Shown here one piece after another: positions 11,219 to 23,094 of a DNA stretch of 64,000 bases (positions are counted from its first letter, which is position 1; each line of letters opens with the position of its first letter). Under the pieces are notes generated by a model that was not told the origin of the DNA, made no database searches, and saw only the letters and a program-made list of their open reading frames with translations. Source of the DNA: Adiantum capillus-veneris (lineage: Eukaryota > Streptophyta > Polypodiopsida > Polypodiales > Pteridaceae); NCBI GenBank assembly GCA_014529385.2, contig CM043968.1, positions 129,883,018 through 129,947,017 on the forward strand. The letters are read 5' to 3'. Both the position numbers and the translations under genes were made by a program.

Positions 11219-12467
11219 TGTAAGTTGCAGCGGAATGAATGTTGAACTTTGCTCAAGATGAGTGGTCCGAACTGTGCTCAAGGTTCCTTTTACTTAGGGA
11301 AGGGAGTTCTTTAATGCGAGTGCAATGGACACAAACAAAGTGAATGGACACTGTGACTGAAGGTGCTGAGACTGAGAGATAGAGAGAGAAGAGAATACGA
11401 CACCAGAGATGTTGTCAAACCCTCCTCCGAAGGCCCCACTCTCTATGGCGAGAGCGGTCTAATTATGATTGCACAAATCTCTACAATGCTTGGACTTGCT
11501 GACGACGATGTCGACGACGACGAGACGGCTGAAATCTGAAAACGCTATGGGTTGAAATCTGCAAATCTTTATCTGTTGAATTCTGATTCTATGTCGATGA
11601 CGACGATGCAACGACGACGCGCTGAAAACGCAGATGCTGAAATCTGCGTTTTTTGGGCTGAATCTTTAAACCTTGTTGAATCTGCCCGTGCGGTGAGGAA
11701 TTGCTGCGGGAAGGTGAGATTTGCGAGGTTCGGGGGTTCTACTACAGCATCTGACTGCTGAAAACTGAAAACGCTGATGTATCTTGAGGTTTCGTCGCGA
11801 TGGAACTGCAAAACGTCGAGACGTCAGACTGATCCAAAAACGCTAGGGCTGATCTTTGTCTTGCTGTGGAGAATCTGCTAACGCTGGGGAGTCTGCTTGA
11901 TTTGCTATCGCCAGAACTCTGCAAGAGCAAAAATGGTGGCTGATCTGGTCCAAAAACGCCAGCCTTTTTTTGTAAAAGCGCTAGGCCTCTTGGGGGTTCT
12001 GCTGAGAAGTTGCCTGTTGAGCGAGTGCTCCTGTTGCCTCTTCTGCCAGAAAGTGCTAGCGCTAGGTTTCTATATATACAACCTTATGGAATTTGCCCTA
12101 CTCAGTTTCCAACAAAAGTCACTTAAAAATAATAAGTGAAAAATATCAAAAATAGGAAAAATAGGTCTAATGCACTGGAAAATTCCCCTGATGGATTCTG
12201 ATGGGAATGTTGATGATCATGCCGTGTGCAACCGGAGGATATGCATCTACTCTAAGTGTCTGGGCATGCACGGTCTGCGAACAGACTCACAAAAGTGCCA
12301 GATCACTTCCTATTCTAGACTGACTTGACTGAACTGAACCCTTGTCATGCTGTAGATTGTCCACGGACACATAGGGTTGGATGTGTCACATGACATCCCC
12401 TCCTTTTCAAAGTGAGGTACTAGTACCGAACTGTATGGCGTCGAGGGAGATCGCCAATAGCATCCAG
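11219..12467 (-). mobile_element. Family N copy C: 3' LTR plus about 70 bp internal sequence
   Basis: The LTR spans 11219-12395 (TGTAAGTTGCAGCGG to TGTCACATGACA). The polypurine tract and the conserved final ORF codons follow to 12467, where another LTR (12468) cuts in. The rest of the element is not contiguous here. Confidence 0.8.
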
Positions 12468-13085
12468 TGTAAGGTGCAGCGGAATGAATGTTGAACTTTG
12501 CTCAAGATGAGTGCTCCGACTGTGCTCAAGCGTTTCTTTTACTTACGGAAGGGAGAGCCTTCCGCTCCTTTAGTGAGAGAGTGCAATGGACACAAACAAA
12601 GTGAATGGACATTGTGCGTGAAAGTGCATGAGATTGAGGGATAGAGAGAGAAGAGAATACGACTCCAGAGACGTTGTAAAACCCTCCTCCAAGGGCCCCA
12701 CTCTCGATGGCGAGAGTGGTCTACTATTGATTGCACAATCTGGTGCAATGGCTGATGCAAATCTAAATGCTTGCTATGTCGATGTCGATGGGGTGGACGA
12801 CGAGGACGAGGCTAATGCTGAAAACTGAGTGATTGAGATGCTTCTTGTCGGCTAAAAACTCGTTGCTTCCTATCTGCTAAAAACGCTGATTGGCTGGATT
12901 CAAAAACGATGGCTAGGCTGCTTGAAAAACGCTAAGTTTGCTGTCTGTAGCTGCTATGGAATCGCTGTTGAAATCCTGCTGAAAACGCTATCTATGCTGG
13001 CTGAATTGGCTGTGCAAAAACGCTGAAATACAGAGTAAAACCGCTAGACAGCAATGCTGAAAAACGCTAACTCTGAGGCTCTTCT
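12468..13085 (-). repeat. Partial family N LTR (copy C2)
   Basis: It starts TGTAAGGTGCAGCGG and contains the primer-proximal half of the LTR with many AAAACGCT motifs. It breaks off at 13085 inside the CTCTTCT-GCCAG block, where copy E begins. Confidence 0.75.
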
Positions 13086-13398
13086 TGTAAGGTGCAGTGG
13101 AATGAAATGTTTGAACTTTGCTCAAGATGACTGCTCCGATCCGTACTCAAGGTTCCTTTTATTCTTATGGAAGGGAGAGCCTTCCGTTCTTAATGAGAGA
13201 ATGCAATGGACACAAACAAAGTGAATGGACACTATGCGTGAAAGTGTATGAGACTGAGAGATAGAGAGAGAAGAGAATACGACACCAGAGACGACGTAAA
13301 ACCCTCCTCCAAAGGCCCCACTCTCGTTGGCGAGAGTGGTCTACAATTGATTGCACAACTGGTACAAAGTGGATGAACGAGAACTGATGCAAGTCTAG

Positions 13399-14512
13399 TG
13401 TTAGGTGCAACGGAATGAATGTTGTATTTTCTCAAGATTAGTGATCTTTATTGCTCAAGGTTCCTTTTAGTTCTTAGGGAAAGAGAGAGCTTTCCGTCTT
13501 GTAGAGTGCTGTGGTCACGAACAAAGTGAGTGGATTGTGCGTGCAAGTGAATGAGACTGAGAGAAGGAGAGAGAAGAGATACGACACCCGAGAGGTTGTA
13601 AAACCCTCCTCCGAAGGCCCCACTCTCATCGGCGAGAGTGGTCTATTCTTTGATTGCACAAAGGTGTACAATGCGTATGCAATGGACTATGAAACTTGGT
13701 CTATGCCGATGACGACGACGATGACGACGATGGCTGAAATCTGAGATCTTCTAATCGCTGAATTTGGAGACTGTTTCGGTGGCTGAAAATGACTGTTTCG
13801 GCTGCGTTTTCTTGGCTGAAAAATGAGGTTTCTTAGGGCTGAAAACTGATGGTCTTTACGGGCTGAATCTGCTACACTTTAGGTGAATGATGCCGATCTT
13901 AATTTGCTGTTGAAATCCAAAAACGCCAGGGGCTGAAATTGGTCCTTCTGTCACCGGGGTTCTGCAAATGCAAAAACGCTAGGCTGATCTGCTGTGTCGT
14001 GATGACGCCGGGGCTGATCTGCTGTGCACAAATCGCCAAGGCTGATCTGATGCAAAAACGCTAGGTCTTCTGTGGAGAAAACGCCAGAGTAGTCACGGTG
14101 GTTGGTCTTGCTGAGAAGTTGCCTGTTGAGCAAGGTGCTCCTGCTGCCTCTTCTGCCAGAAAGTGCTAACTTGGGTTTGCTTATATATTAACTTAGCAAA
14201 ATTGCCCTACCTACTTTTGTTGGAAAGTCACTTAAAAATAATAAGTGAAAATCCCAATAAATAGGAAAATAGGCTAAATGCACTGGAAAATTCCCCTAAC
14301 TGATGCTAATGGATTCTGATGGGAATTCCGATGATCATGCTGTGTGCAACCGGAGGATATGCATCTATGCTAAGTGACTGGGCATGCACGGTCTACGAAT
14401 AGACTCACAAAAGTGCAAGATCACTGCTATTCTAGACTTGACTGAACTGACTGAACCCTGCTGTGGTGTAGCTTGTCCACGGACACATAGGGTTTGGATG
14501 TGTCACATGACA
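13399..14512 (-). repeat. 3' LTR of copy D
   Basis: TG...CA termini, 1114 bp; it carries a TATATA segment near 14190 and the AACGCTAGG motif array. Confidence 0.9.
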
Positions 14513-14712
14513 TCCCCTCCTTTTCAAAGTGAGGTACTGGTACCGAACTGTATGGCGTCGAGGGAGATCGCAAACAGCATCCGGAATCTTGGAAGGGACT
14601 CTTCGCCGGCCAACTCTGATGTGTGGGTCGTGCGGTAAGTGAACTTCATAAAGGTCTGCAACGCTTGCTTCTTTGGGGCGCACCGAAAGCGACACAAAGT
14701 CTTCTGTGGCTC

Positions 14713-16064
14713 CTACAATGCTTCAACTGCGTCTAGTATCCTGCTTCTTTCGTCTTCAAGAATCTCCATGGCTGAAAATTCCGGAAACAATCTCCAACAC
14801 AAAACCATGAACATACCTATTCCATGTAAAGTGAAGGAAAAAAATCTTGTCTTCGCTAAAGACTGTGTATGCAATGTAGATGAACAATTAGACGGAGTGA
14901 CAACCTGTTCATCAAACACATGCAAACAATGCGTTGGAATCTTTTCTGTTTGATCGAAATCAATCAACGGTGGCAAATCACAATGGAAATGCCCATGCTT
15001 GGTGCTCATACAATCATGTGATCTTTCGAAAACTGTGTCATGCCAAGGAAGAGACATGGAATGTGACTTCTTACATACAAACTTTTCAGCTTTTCATGAA
15101 CAATCCGCATACATTCGTGCTCATCCATGAGAGAAACGTGCTCAACATACACTATGTCATGCCTAGGAAAAGGGATCACATAACGATGCTGACTAAAATA
15201 CAGGAAACCTTCACGAATGAAACACTCGAACAATGCGTGCGTATCAATCATGCGAACACATAATACTTCCTGTGATGGTTCCTTGGACCAAGGCTCGAGA
15301 GTCAAGATCGCCTCTTCGGGATCTATCGAATCTTCGTGTGGGGGATCTGTGGACCTCGACTCGAAAGCCAAGATCGATTCTTCCTGAATGATCGAATCGT
15401 CCTGTGGGGGTTCTTTAGACCTTGACTCGAAAGCCAAGATCGATTCTTCGTGATTGATCGAATCTACAACGAGGTTAGTTTCGCTAGGAAAAGCATCAAC
15501 TAACACATCATCCTTGTGAACAATCACATTTTGTTCATGCAACTCATCATGCTTGTGAGAAATCACATCTTGATCATGCAAATCATCATGCTTGTCATTG
15601 TCATCCAAATCATCATGCTTATCATTGTGCTTCAAATCATCAGGCAAGTCATTATCATTCAATTCATCATGCTTCTCATTATGCAATTCCTGTGTGTCAT
15701 GCTGTGGAGAAGAAGAGACTGAGAGAGTCTTCTTTTTCCGATTCTGTTACATCTGTGCTTGAGCTTGAGAAAAGAGTCACAACAAGGCGGCTTTCCTTTC
15801 TTTGTACTCATGCTTTATGGCTGCCATTCTTTCTTCGTGTTCACGCTCTCTTTTTGCTTTTCTTTCTGCATTTCTTGCTTCTTGTTCTAACTTCTGTTTC
15901 AAAAAAAATTGCTGTAAAGCCTTCATAGGAGTTAGTGCAATCTTTGTCGTAGATGGAAAAGGGGGAGGGTCGGAAAAATCTCCTGGTGTGGAAAATTCTT
16001 CTTCGTCTCTCTCATGCTCATCACCTCCAAGCGAAGTATCCATTCCGCTTCGAGTGATGACCAT
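14713..16064 (-). pseudogene. Family N conserved ORF in copy D, broken into three frames
   Basis: 16064-15777 gives MVITRSGMDTSLGGDEHE, then a coiled coil ending ERKAALL and a stop. 15686-15006 gives the Asp/His repeat (NDKHDDLHDQDVISHKHDE), three EESILAFESRS-type repeats and ALFECFIREGFLYFSQ. 15057-14713 gives MSLPWHDTVFERSHD through FFSFTLHGIGMFM to a stop near EDERSRILDAVEAL. The breaks sit at different positions from those in copies 1 and B, so they are independent decay of one shared ORF. Confidence 0.7.
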
Positions 16065-16579
16065 TCTGAAGTCGTGGGTTCTTGTGAGTTCTTGGGGGTT
16101 CTTAAGTTCACGAGGAACTTGGGTTCCTGGGGGTCTTGGGTTCTTAAGTTCACGAGGAACTTGGGTTCTTGAGGTTCTTGAGGTCCTTGATTCGTGAGAA
16201 TCTAGGGTTCTTGAGGTGTTCTTTCACTTGCAAATCGCGTTGGAGAAGGATCTTCTCTTCACCCGAGTTCAACCCTTTTCTGCGGGCGCACCTCTTGGTG
16301 GCCTTGCGCTCACACCAAGGTTGCTTTTTCCCACCTCACGTCGATTGGCCGGCCGCTAAGTGCACGGTCCGCTCTCAATGAGTGAAAAGAGACACAAGGG
16401 GAGGCTGGACAAGCCCTTCTTTCTTGGGATTCCTGTCACTCTTCAACAAAACACGATTAGGAATCGCCACGCCCAAGTAAACTTGGGTTCGTGCGATTGC
16501 AACAAGCAAAAAAAATTCTTGTGGTTCTTGTGGTTCTTTCCTTGAGTAATGCAGAACACTTCCAAAGCTCTGATACCAA

Positions 16580-17693
16580 TGTTAGGTGCAGCGGAATGAA
16601 TGTTGTATTTTCTCAAGATTAGTGATCTTTATTGCTCAAGGTTCCTTTTAGTTCTTAGGGAAAGAGAGAGCTTTCCGTCTTGTAGAGTGCCGTGGTCACG
16701 AACAAAGTGAGTGGATTGTGCGTGCAAGTGAATGAGACTGAGAGAAGGAGAGAGAAGAGATACGACACCCGAGAGGTTGTAAAACCCTCCTCCGAAGGCC
16801 CCACTCTCGTCGGCGAGAGTGGTCTATTCTTTGATTGCACAAAGGTGTACAATGTGTATGCAATGGACTATGCAACTTGGTCTATGCCGATGACGACGAC
16901 GATGACGACAATGGCTGAAATCTGAGATCTTCTAATCGCTGAATTTGGGGACTGTTTTGGTGGTTGAAAATGACTGTTTTGGCTGCGTTTTCTTGGCTGA
17001 AAAATGAGGTTTCTTAGGGCTGAAAACTGATGGTGTTTACGGGCTGAATCTGCTACACTTTAGGTGAATGATGCCGGTCTTAATTTGCTGCTGAAATCCA
17101 AAAACGCCAGGGGCTGAAATTGGTCCTTTTGTCGTCGGGGTTCTGCAAATGCAAAAACGCTAGGCTGATCTGCTGTGTTGTGATGACGCCGGGGCTGATC
17201 TGCTGCGCACAAATCGCCAAGGCTGATCTGATGCAAAAACGCTAGGTCTTCTGTGGAGAAAACGCCAGAGTAGTCACGGGGGTTGGTCTTGCTGAGAAGT
17301 TGCCTGTTGAGCAAGGTGCTCCTGCTGCCTCTTCTGCCAGAAAGTGCTAACTTGGGTTTGCTTATATATTAACTTAGCAAAATTGCCCTACCTACTTTTG
17401 TTGGAAAGTCACTTAAAAATAATAAGTGAAAATCCCAATAAATAGGAAAATAGGCTAAATGCACTGGAAAATTCCCCTAACTGATGCTAATGGATTCTGA
17501 TGGGAATTTCGATGATCATGCTGTGTGCAACTGGAGGATATGCATCTATGCTAAGTGACTGGGCATGCACGGTCTACGAATAGACTCACAAAAGTGCAAG
17601 ATCACTGCTATTCTAGACTTGACTTAATTGACTGAACCCTGCTGTGGTGTAGCTTGTCCACGGACACATAGGGTTGGGATGTGTCATGTGACA
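16580..17693 (-). repeat. 5' LTR of copy D
   Basis: Starts TGTTAGGTGCAGCGG and ends TGTCATGTGACA; same length as its partner LTR. Confidence 0.9.
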
Positions 17694-18508
17694 TCTAGGC
17701 TATGTTGATGTCGACGACGGGGATGACGAGACCGACTCTAAGGCTGAAAAGTGATGCACTTTCTCTGCTGTCCAAAAATGCCAGAAGGCTGAAATTTGCT
17801 GTCCCGAAAACGCAGGTTTTAGGCTCTTCCAAAACGCTGGTTTTAGGCTAAAAATGGCTGTACAAAACGCTGACTTAGGGCTGAGTATGCAGGCTGAAAA
17901 ATGCTAGCATGCTGGATCTGTGGCGATGATGGTTGACTGCTGAAAACGCTAGATGGCTGAATCTTATGGCGATGCTACTGGGGGCTGAAAACGCCAGGGT
18001 GCTGGATCGCCATGGCGAGGATGACTTTGATGAAAAGGCTAGATGGCTGAGGATGTTGCTTGGAGGAGAAACGCCACCAAGGGGGGGAGTCTTGATGAGA
18101 GAGAGAGGGGGAACCTGTTGCCTGTGGCCTGTGTTCTCCTTGCTCTTCTGCCAATTAGTGCTAGCCTAGGTTTGCTTATATATTATCTTACCCAATTTCC
18201 CCTACTCAGTTCCCAACAAAAGCCACTTAAAATAATAAGTGAAAAATGTCAAAAATAGGGAAAATAGGTTAAATGCACTGGAAATTTCCCTTGAAGGATT
18301 CTGATGGGAATGCTTATGATCATGCTGTGTGCAACTAGAGGATATGCATCTACACTAAGTGCCTGGGCATGCATGGTCTGCGAATAGACTCACAAAAATG
18401 CCAGAATACTTGCTAATCTAGATTGACTGGATTGATGGAACCCTTGTTGTGCTGTAGCTTGTCCACGGACACAGAGGGTTGGATTTGTCACGTGACATCC
18501 CCTCCTAT

Positions 18509-19590
18509 TCAAAGTGAGAAACTGGTACCGAACTGTATGGCGTCGAGGGAGATCGCCAATAGCATCCGCAATCCTGGAAGGGACTCTTCGCCGGCCCACT
18601 CTGATGTGTGGGTCGTGCAGTACTTGAACTTCATAAAGGTCTGCAACGCTTGCTTCTTTAAGCCGTGCCGAAAGCGACACAAAGTCTCCTGAGGCTCCTT
18701 CGATGCTTCAACTTCATCTAGAGTCATGCTTCTTTCTCCTTCAAGAATTTCCATGGCTGAAAATTCTTGAAACCATTTCTAACACAAAACCATGAACATA
18801 CTATTCCATGTAAAGTGACTGGAAAAAATATTGTCTTCCTAAAAGATTGCATGCAATGTAGATGAACAAAGAGACGGAGTGCCAAACCATTCACCACACA
18901 CACGCAAACAATGAGATCGGATCTTGTCTTGCTGATCAAAATCAATCAACGGTGGCAATTCACAACGGAAATGCCCATGCTTGGTGCTCATACTTTCTTG
19001 TGTTCTTTCTACAACTGTGTCGTGCCAAGGAAGAGACTGTGACTTCCTTGAATGCATATTTTTCAGCTTTTCATGGACAATCCGCATACATTCGTGCTCA
19101 TTCATGAGTGAAACGTGCTCAACGTACAATATGTCATGCCTAGGAAAAGGGATCACGTAAAGACGCTGACGGAAATACAGGAAACGATCACGAATGAAAC
19201 ACTCGTACAATGCATGCTGACAAATCATTTGAACACATATTACTTCCTGTAAGGGTTCTTTGGACCTAGGCTCGAGAGCCAAGATTGGTTCTTCCTGAGG
19301 GGGTTCTTTGGACCTAGGCTCGAGAGCCAAGATCGGTTCTTTGTGATTGATCGTCTCTGCAGTGAGGTTAGCTTCACTAGAGAAAGTATCAACTAACACA
19401 TCATCCTTGTGAACAATCACATCATCTTATCTTGCAAATCATCATGCTTGTGAGAAATCACATCTTGATCATCATGCAAATCACTATGCTTGTTATTGTC
19501 ATTCAAATCATCATGCTCATCATTATCATTCAATTCATCATGCTTATCATCATGCAAATCCTTTGTGTCATGCTTTGGAGAAGAAGAGAC
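18509..19590 (-). pseudogene. Asp/His-rich and C-terminal part of the family N ORF in copy E
   Basis: The frame 19420-18839 begins inside MIVHKDDVLVDTFSSEANL. It carries two EPILALEPRSKEPP repeats, then ALYECFIRDRFLYFRQRLYV, PRHDILYVEHVSLMNEHE, LPWHDTVVERTQES and HCLRVCGEWFGTPSL. The C-terminal tail continues in another frame (18754-18509: VEASKEPQETLCRF, KKQALQTFMKF). Upstream (19430-19590) lie the KETLSVSSSPKHD-type start and the Asp/His repeat in shifted frames. This joins onto gag-protease at about 19620. Confidence 0.7.
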
Positions 19591-19619
19591 TGAGAGAGTC
19601 TCCTTCTCTTGAATCCGTT

Positions 19620-21095
19620 CAATCTATGCCTGCACATTAGCAATGAGAGATGGAGAATGAACAACTTGCTCTCCACGAATGACAATGGGAGAGTCACTTT
19701 TGGCATTGAAAGTGAACGTATTTTCCACCCAATCAATGAGAGGGTTATGCTCACGAAACCATCGAATGCCCAAATCATATCACATCCTGAGAGAGGAGAG
19801 ACAAAAAATTTTCTACGAAAAGCAGCTTGTTGAACTGTAAACAACACATCAAGGCACTCTTTCGTGATGAGAGAGTCCATACCGGGAGCAAAGCCAGAGA
19901 CCTCGAGAGGAGATTTTTGAGTAACGTCTAGGCGGGCTCTCTCAACAAGAGAGGGACTGATCACATCATGGATACTGCCTGGGGCAAATAATATGACAAA
20001 ACGTTGCCCCGTCATATGACCATAACATTTAATGAGAGACTCATCAATGGGAGGGTCAGGAGAAACTTGGGGCACACTCGTGTTGTCATTGATTGCATTG
20101 ACAGAGGAAGTGGGTTCTGTGGATTCTTTAGATTCATTAGAGTCAAGCTTAGGAAATGTTCTTTTTATGTGACTCTTAATGTGACAATGAAAACAATGAC
20201 CTTCCTTAGAATAAGTGCTTTGCTCTTCCGACGTGATGCATCCTCCTAAAATTCCTTGTGCTACCTTTTCATTTGGAGTGAGCTTAGGTTTAGCAATTGT
20301 GTTAGTCTTACCCTTAGGTTCATTTTGAGAGTTCTTTTCTGAGAGACTATTGGAAGATTGGTTAGAAGAGTTACCATTCTTACCATTCTTACCGTTCTTA
20401 CCATTCTGAGGGTTCTGAGAAGTTTGAGAGGTACTTGTGGAAGTCTTGTTCTCCTTAGGCTTTCCCTTGTGCTTCATCTCCTGTGCGAGAGCAATCGCTA
20501 TCGCCTTGTTGAGATCAATTGGATCGAAGACTTCTACATTAAACTTGATATATTCGTCTAACCCAAAAAGGAAAGCCTTTTTGCACTCATCATCCGATTT
20601 GCGTAATCGAGTGCCGAGCTGCAAAACACGGTTAGAAAAAGACATGACTGGCATACCATGTTGCTTGAGATTGCGCCAATCTTCTTTCAATCGTGCTAGG
20701 TACTGAGGAGGCATAAACCGCGCCTTGAGCTTGTTTTGGAAGTCGGCCCAATTGAAGGAAAGGGGCGCGTCTCCATCGGCTTCCTCTAGGTGCGCGGCTA
20801 GCTGTGCCTTTTGCCATGCGTGGTACCAATTGATGGCATCACTGGCAAGGTACATAGCTGCCATCAAAACCTTGCTATTGCCCGTCTTCTTAGTTGTCGC
20901 AAAATAAGCATTAAATTGATGCAACCAAGAATGAATAACACTAGCGTCCATCTTACCATCATACTTACTGAACGTCAACTTCTCGGTGACGGGGTTGTTG
21001 GAGTCCGAATCTTGGCTTGCGCCACTTGATGAACCACCAACTTCTTTGGACGGTTCAAGTTTCGAGGCGAGGACATGTAGTACCAAGTTGTTCAT
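19620..21095 (-). pseudogene. Ty3-type gag and protease, damaged
   Basis: The reading starts at an ATG at 21095. Residues about 40-200 form a retrotransposon gag domain (LTFSKYDGKMDASVIHSWLH, INWYHAWQ, RFMPPQYLARLKEDWRNL, MPVMSFSNRVLQLG). A low-complexity KNGKNGKNG/SNQSSN stretch follows, then a degenerate zinc knuckle (CFHCHIKSHIKRTF, with F in place of the last Cys). A retropepsin-like segment follows (LFAPGSIHDVIS). The catalytic Asp of the usual D-S/T-G is replaced, so the protease would be inactive. A one-base loss near 19775 then shifts the frame; the original frame would read as the usual retropepsin end with WFREHNPLIDW. No RT follows. Instead the sequence runs into the family N Asp/His segment. 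Confidence 0.85.
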
Positions 21096-21109
21096 GCGTT
21101 GTTCTCAAA

Positions 21110-21542
21110 GATCCAAAAACGCTGGCTTGTTAGGGCTGAAAACGCAAGGCTATGGTAAGGGTCGTCTTGTTGAGAAGGGTCTCCAGAGGGCCTATCCTTC
21201 TTCTGCCAGATAGTGCTAGCTTTGGTTTGCTTATATATTATCTTAGCAAAATTGCCCTACCTAGTTCCCAACAAAAGTCACTTGATAAATAAGTGAAAAA
21301 TGTCAAAAATAGGTTTTAATGCATTGGAAAATTCCTTGATGGATTCTGATGGGAATGCTGATGATCATACTGTGTGCAACCGGAGGATATGTATCTAATC
21401 TAAGTGAGTGGTCATGCACGGTCTGCGAACAGACTCACAAAAGTGCCAGATCACTTCCTATTCTAGACCGACTTGACTGACTGAACCCTGGTCATGCTAT
21501 AGCTTGTCCACAAACACATAGGGTTGGATGTATCACGTGACA
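21110..21542 (-). repeat. Truncated family N LTR at the right end of the nest
   Basis: It holds the CCAAAAACGCTGG motif, the TATATA region, the AACAAAAGTCACTTG block and the terminus GTATCACGTGACA. The half that should face gag is missing. Confidence 0.8.
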
Positions 21543-21573
21543 ATTGCTCACTTTCATTCACTGTGTAGGTGGA

Positions 21574-21578
<5 letters not shown>
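21543..21578 (+). repeat. Short near-copy of the sequence upstream of CofD-like exon 1
   Basis: TTGCTCACTTTCATTCACTG at 21545 onward matches 23360 onward with few differences, and GGTGGAACATCC resembles the exon start GGTGGAACAGCC. It sits between the LTR nest and a CT repeat. Confidence 0.5.

Positions 21579-21620
<42 letters not shown>
21579..21620 (+). repeat. (CT)n microsatellite, 42 bp
   Basis: A pure CT run immediately before the 5'-truncated LINE copy. Confidence 0.95.
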
Positions 21621-21623
<3 letters not shown>

Positions 21624-23030
21624 GAAGCTCTGGCTCTTTGACACTTTGGTGGCTTCTGCATCGCTCTATGGAGCTGAGATATGGGGGCCTTCATTGGATC
21701 ATCACGGGAGGATAGGTCGCACTGATGGATGGGGGGACATGGAGAAACCTCTTGTCTCTATGATCTCGCGGCTCATTAGAGCTAAGGCTTCAGTACCACG
21801 TGCCATTATCCGAGCAGAGCTAGCTGCCCCCCCACTAGTGGTTGAGGCGCTCACCAGATCTGTCTCCTTCATACACCGCATGTGGGAACTTCCCAGAGAC
21901 AGATACGCCCGCCTTGCACTTGAGTCCTCTCGATAGTTAGCCATGCAGGGAGATATAGCATGTTGGTATGGGGAGATGACATCATGGTTTCAGGCGCATG
22001 GGTTCAACATAGACAGATTGCCCCCCTTCCAGTACTCACTGGATGTTCCCTCAGTGACTCTTACACAGTCCGAGATCACTAGGCTCATCCGCCAGGACCT
22101 GACTCAGCTAGACACCAGGAGGACATGGATGTAGCCAACACAGGAGTTGGGCACGAAGATGGCTTTCTACAGAGAGCATCTTCTCTAGCTTACGACGGAC
22201 GGTTTTGTGACGAGGCCCAGATACATGGACACCCACTTGTCTCATGGGATACAGTGTGCTATTGGCCAGATACGCATATCTTCACACTAGCTACGGATCG
22301 AGATTGGGAGATACTGCGGAGTACCAGCGGAGGCTAGGACATGACCCTTGTGTGACATGGAGCGTGAGACAGAGTTGCACTACACATGCCACTGCCTCGT
22401 CTACTACGAGATACGAGGTCACTTCCACTGCTTGTTCAGAGAGGGCTTTGGACCACTCTCCAAAGTCATGAGGTACGAGGATCAGAGATGCCTCGGTTTG
22501 TTTCTGCTCGAGCTGCGCAGACACAGAGAGAGCCTGATGAGAGGAGAGGCCAGCCAGTCTCAGAGACACATCACAGACTACTTTAGAGCAGACACTGGAC
22601 ACCCAGAGGAGCTACTACCACAGCAGAGCTTGTCGCCTCACACTTGAGGCACACTGATCGACCGAGCGACTGAGCTGGGGAGATCCAGACGCCCACGGCT
22701 GCGGAGGAGTACACAAGCATCGACGGAGGCTACATTAGAGGATTCGGATCTCTTTGGCCCGACACGCACGACGCCCGATTAGACTGCTGACCATGGAGGA
22801 GATTGATGAGATCCGCCAACGACCGATACTGGATATCTTGTGACTTGTGATTTAGCTATCCGAGCTAGTTGCTTAGTTCACACCTACCAGTTTAGGATTC
22901 CATAGTATTTTTATTTTGTTGTCATTTTGTTACTTTGACTTTTGTATCATATCCACCACATTGTAATGCTCTGGTCTCGTAGGTCATTTTGGCCTTTTGA
23001 AGAAGTTAATATAACATCTCATTTCATTTC

Positions 23031-23033
<3 letters not shown>
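21621..23033 (+). mobile_element. 5'-truncated LINE copy L1a (end of ORF2 plus 3' UTR)
   Basis: A single reading frame (KLWLFDTLVASASLYGAEIW onward) can be followed from 21621 to the stop at 22647, though several in-frame stops interrupt it. It covers the region after the RT palm and a C-terminal Cys/His motif (CDLCDMERETELHYTCHC). Four of the stops are TAG where the related copy at 31755-32156 or the context has CAG-type codons. The 3' UTR ends with GGTCATTTTGGCCTTTTGAA and ATTTCATTTCATTTC, then runs straight into a CT repeat. It is flanked by CT repeats on both sides. Confidence 0.85.
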
Positions 23034-23089
<56 letters not shown>

Positions 23090-23094
23090 TCTCT
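23034..23094 (+). repeat. (CT)n microsatellite at the LINE 3' end
   Basis: A CT run with one G; it directly continues the LINE tail ATTTCATTTCTCTCT. Confidence 0.95.

Larger units (their letters stand above)
13399..17693 (-). mobile_element. Complete family N element, copy D, nested in the LTR of copy E
   Basis: The LTRs at 13399-14512 and 16580-17693 are both 1114 bp and differ at roughly 25-30 positions by eye (about 2.5%). A perfect 5-bp target duplication, TCTAG, flanks the element (13394-13398 and 17694-17698). The primer-binding site at 16565-16579 reads TTGGTATCAGAGCTT on the minus strand, an exact initiator tRNA-Met match. A polypurine tract lies at 14513-14528. The internal region is 2.07 kb and has no pol. 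Confidence 0.93.
13086..21542 (-). mobile_element. Family N copy E with gag-protease, split by copy D
   Basis: This minus-strand element has a 3' LTR in two parts (13086-13398 and 17699-18497), a polypurine tract (18498-18513), and an internal region 18498-21095 carrying the conserved ORF joined to gag-protease. Its right LTR is incomplete (about 21110-21542) and has no primer-binding site, so the gag start is fused almost directly to LTR sequence. Its flanks (CTTCT left, ATTGC right) do not match. The element has therefore been rearranged. Confidence 0.75.
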
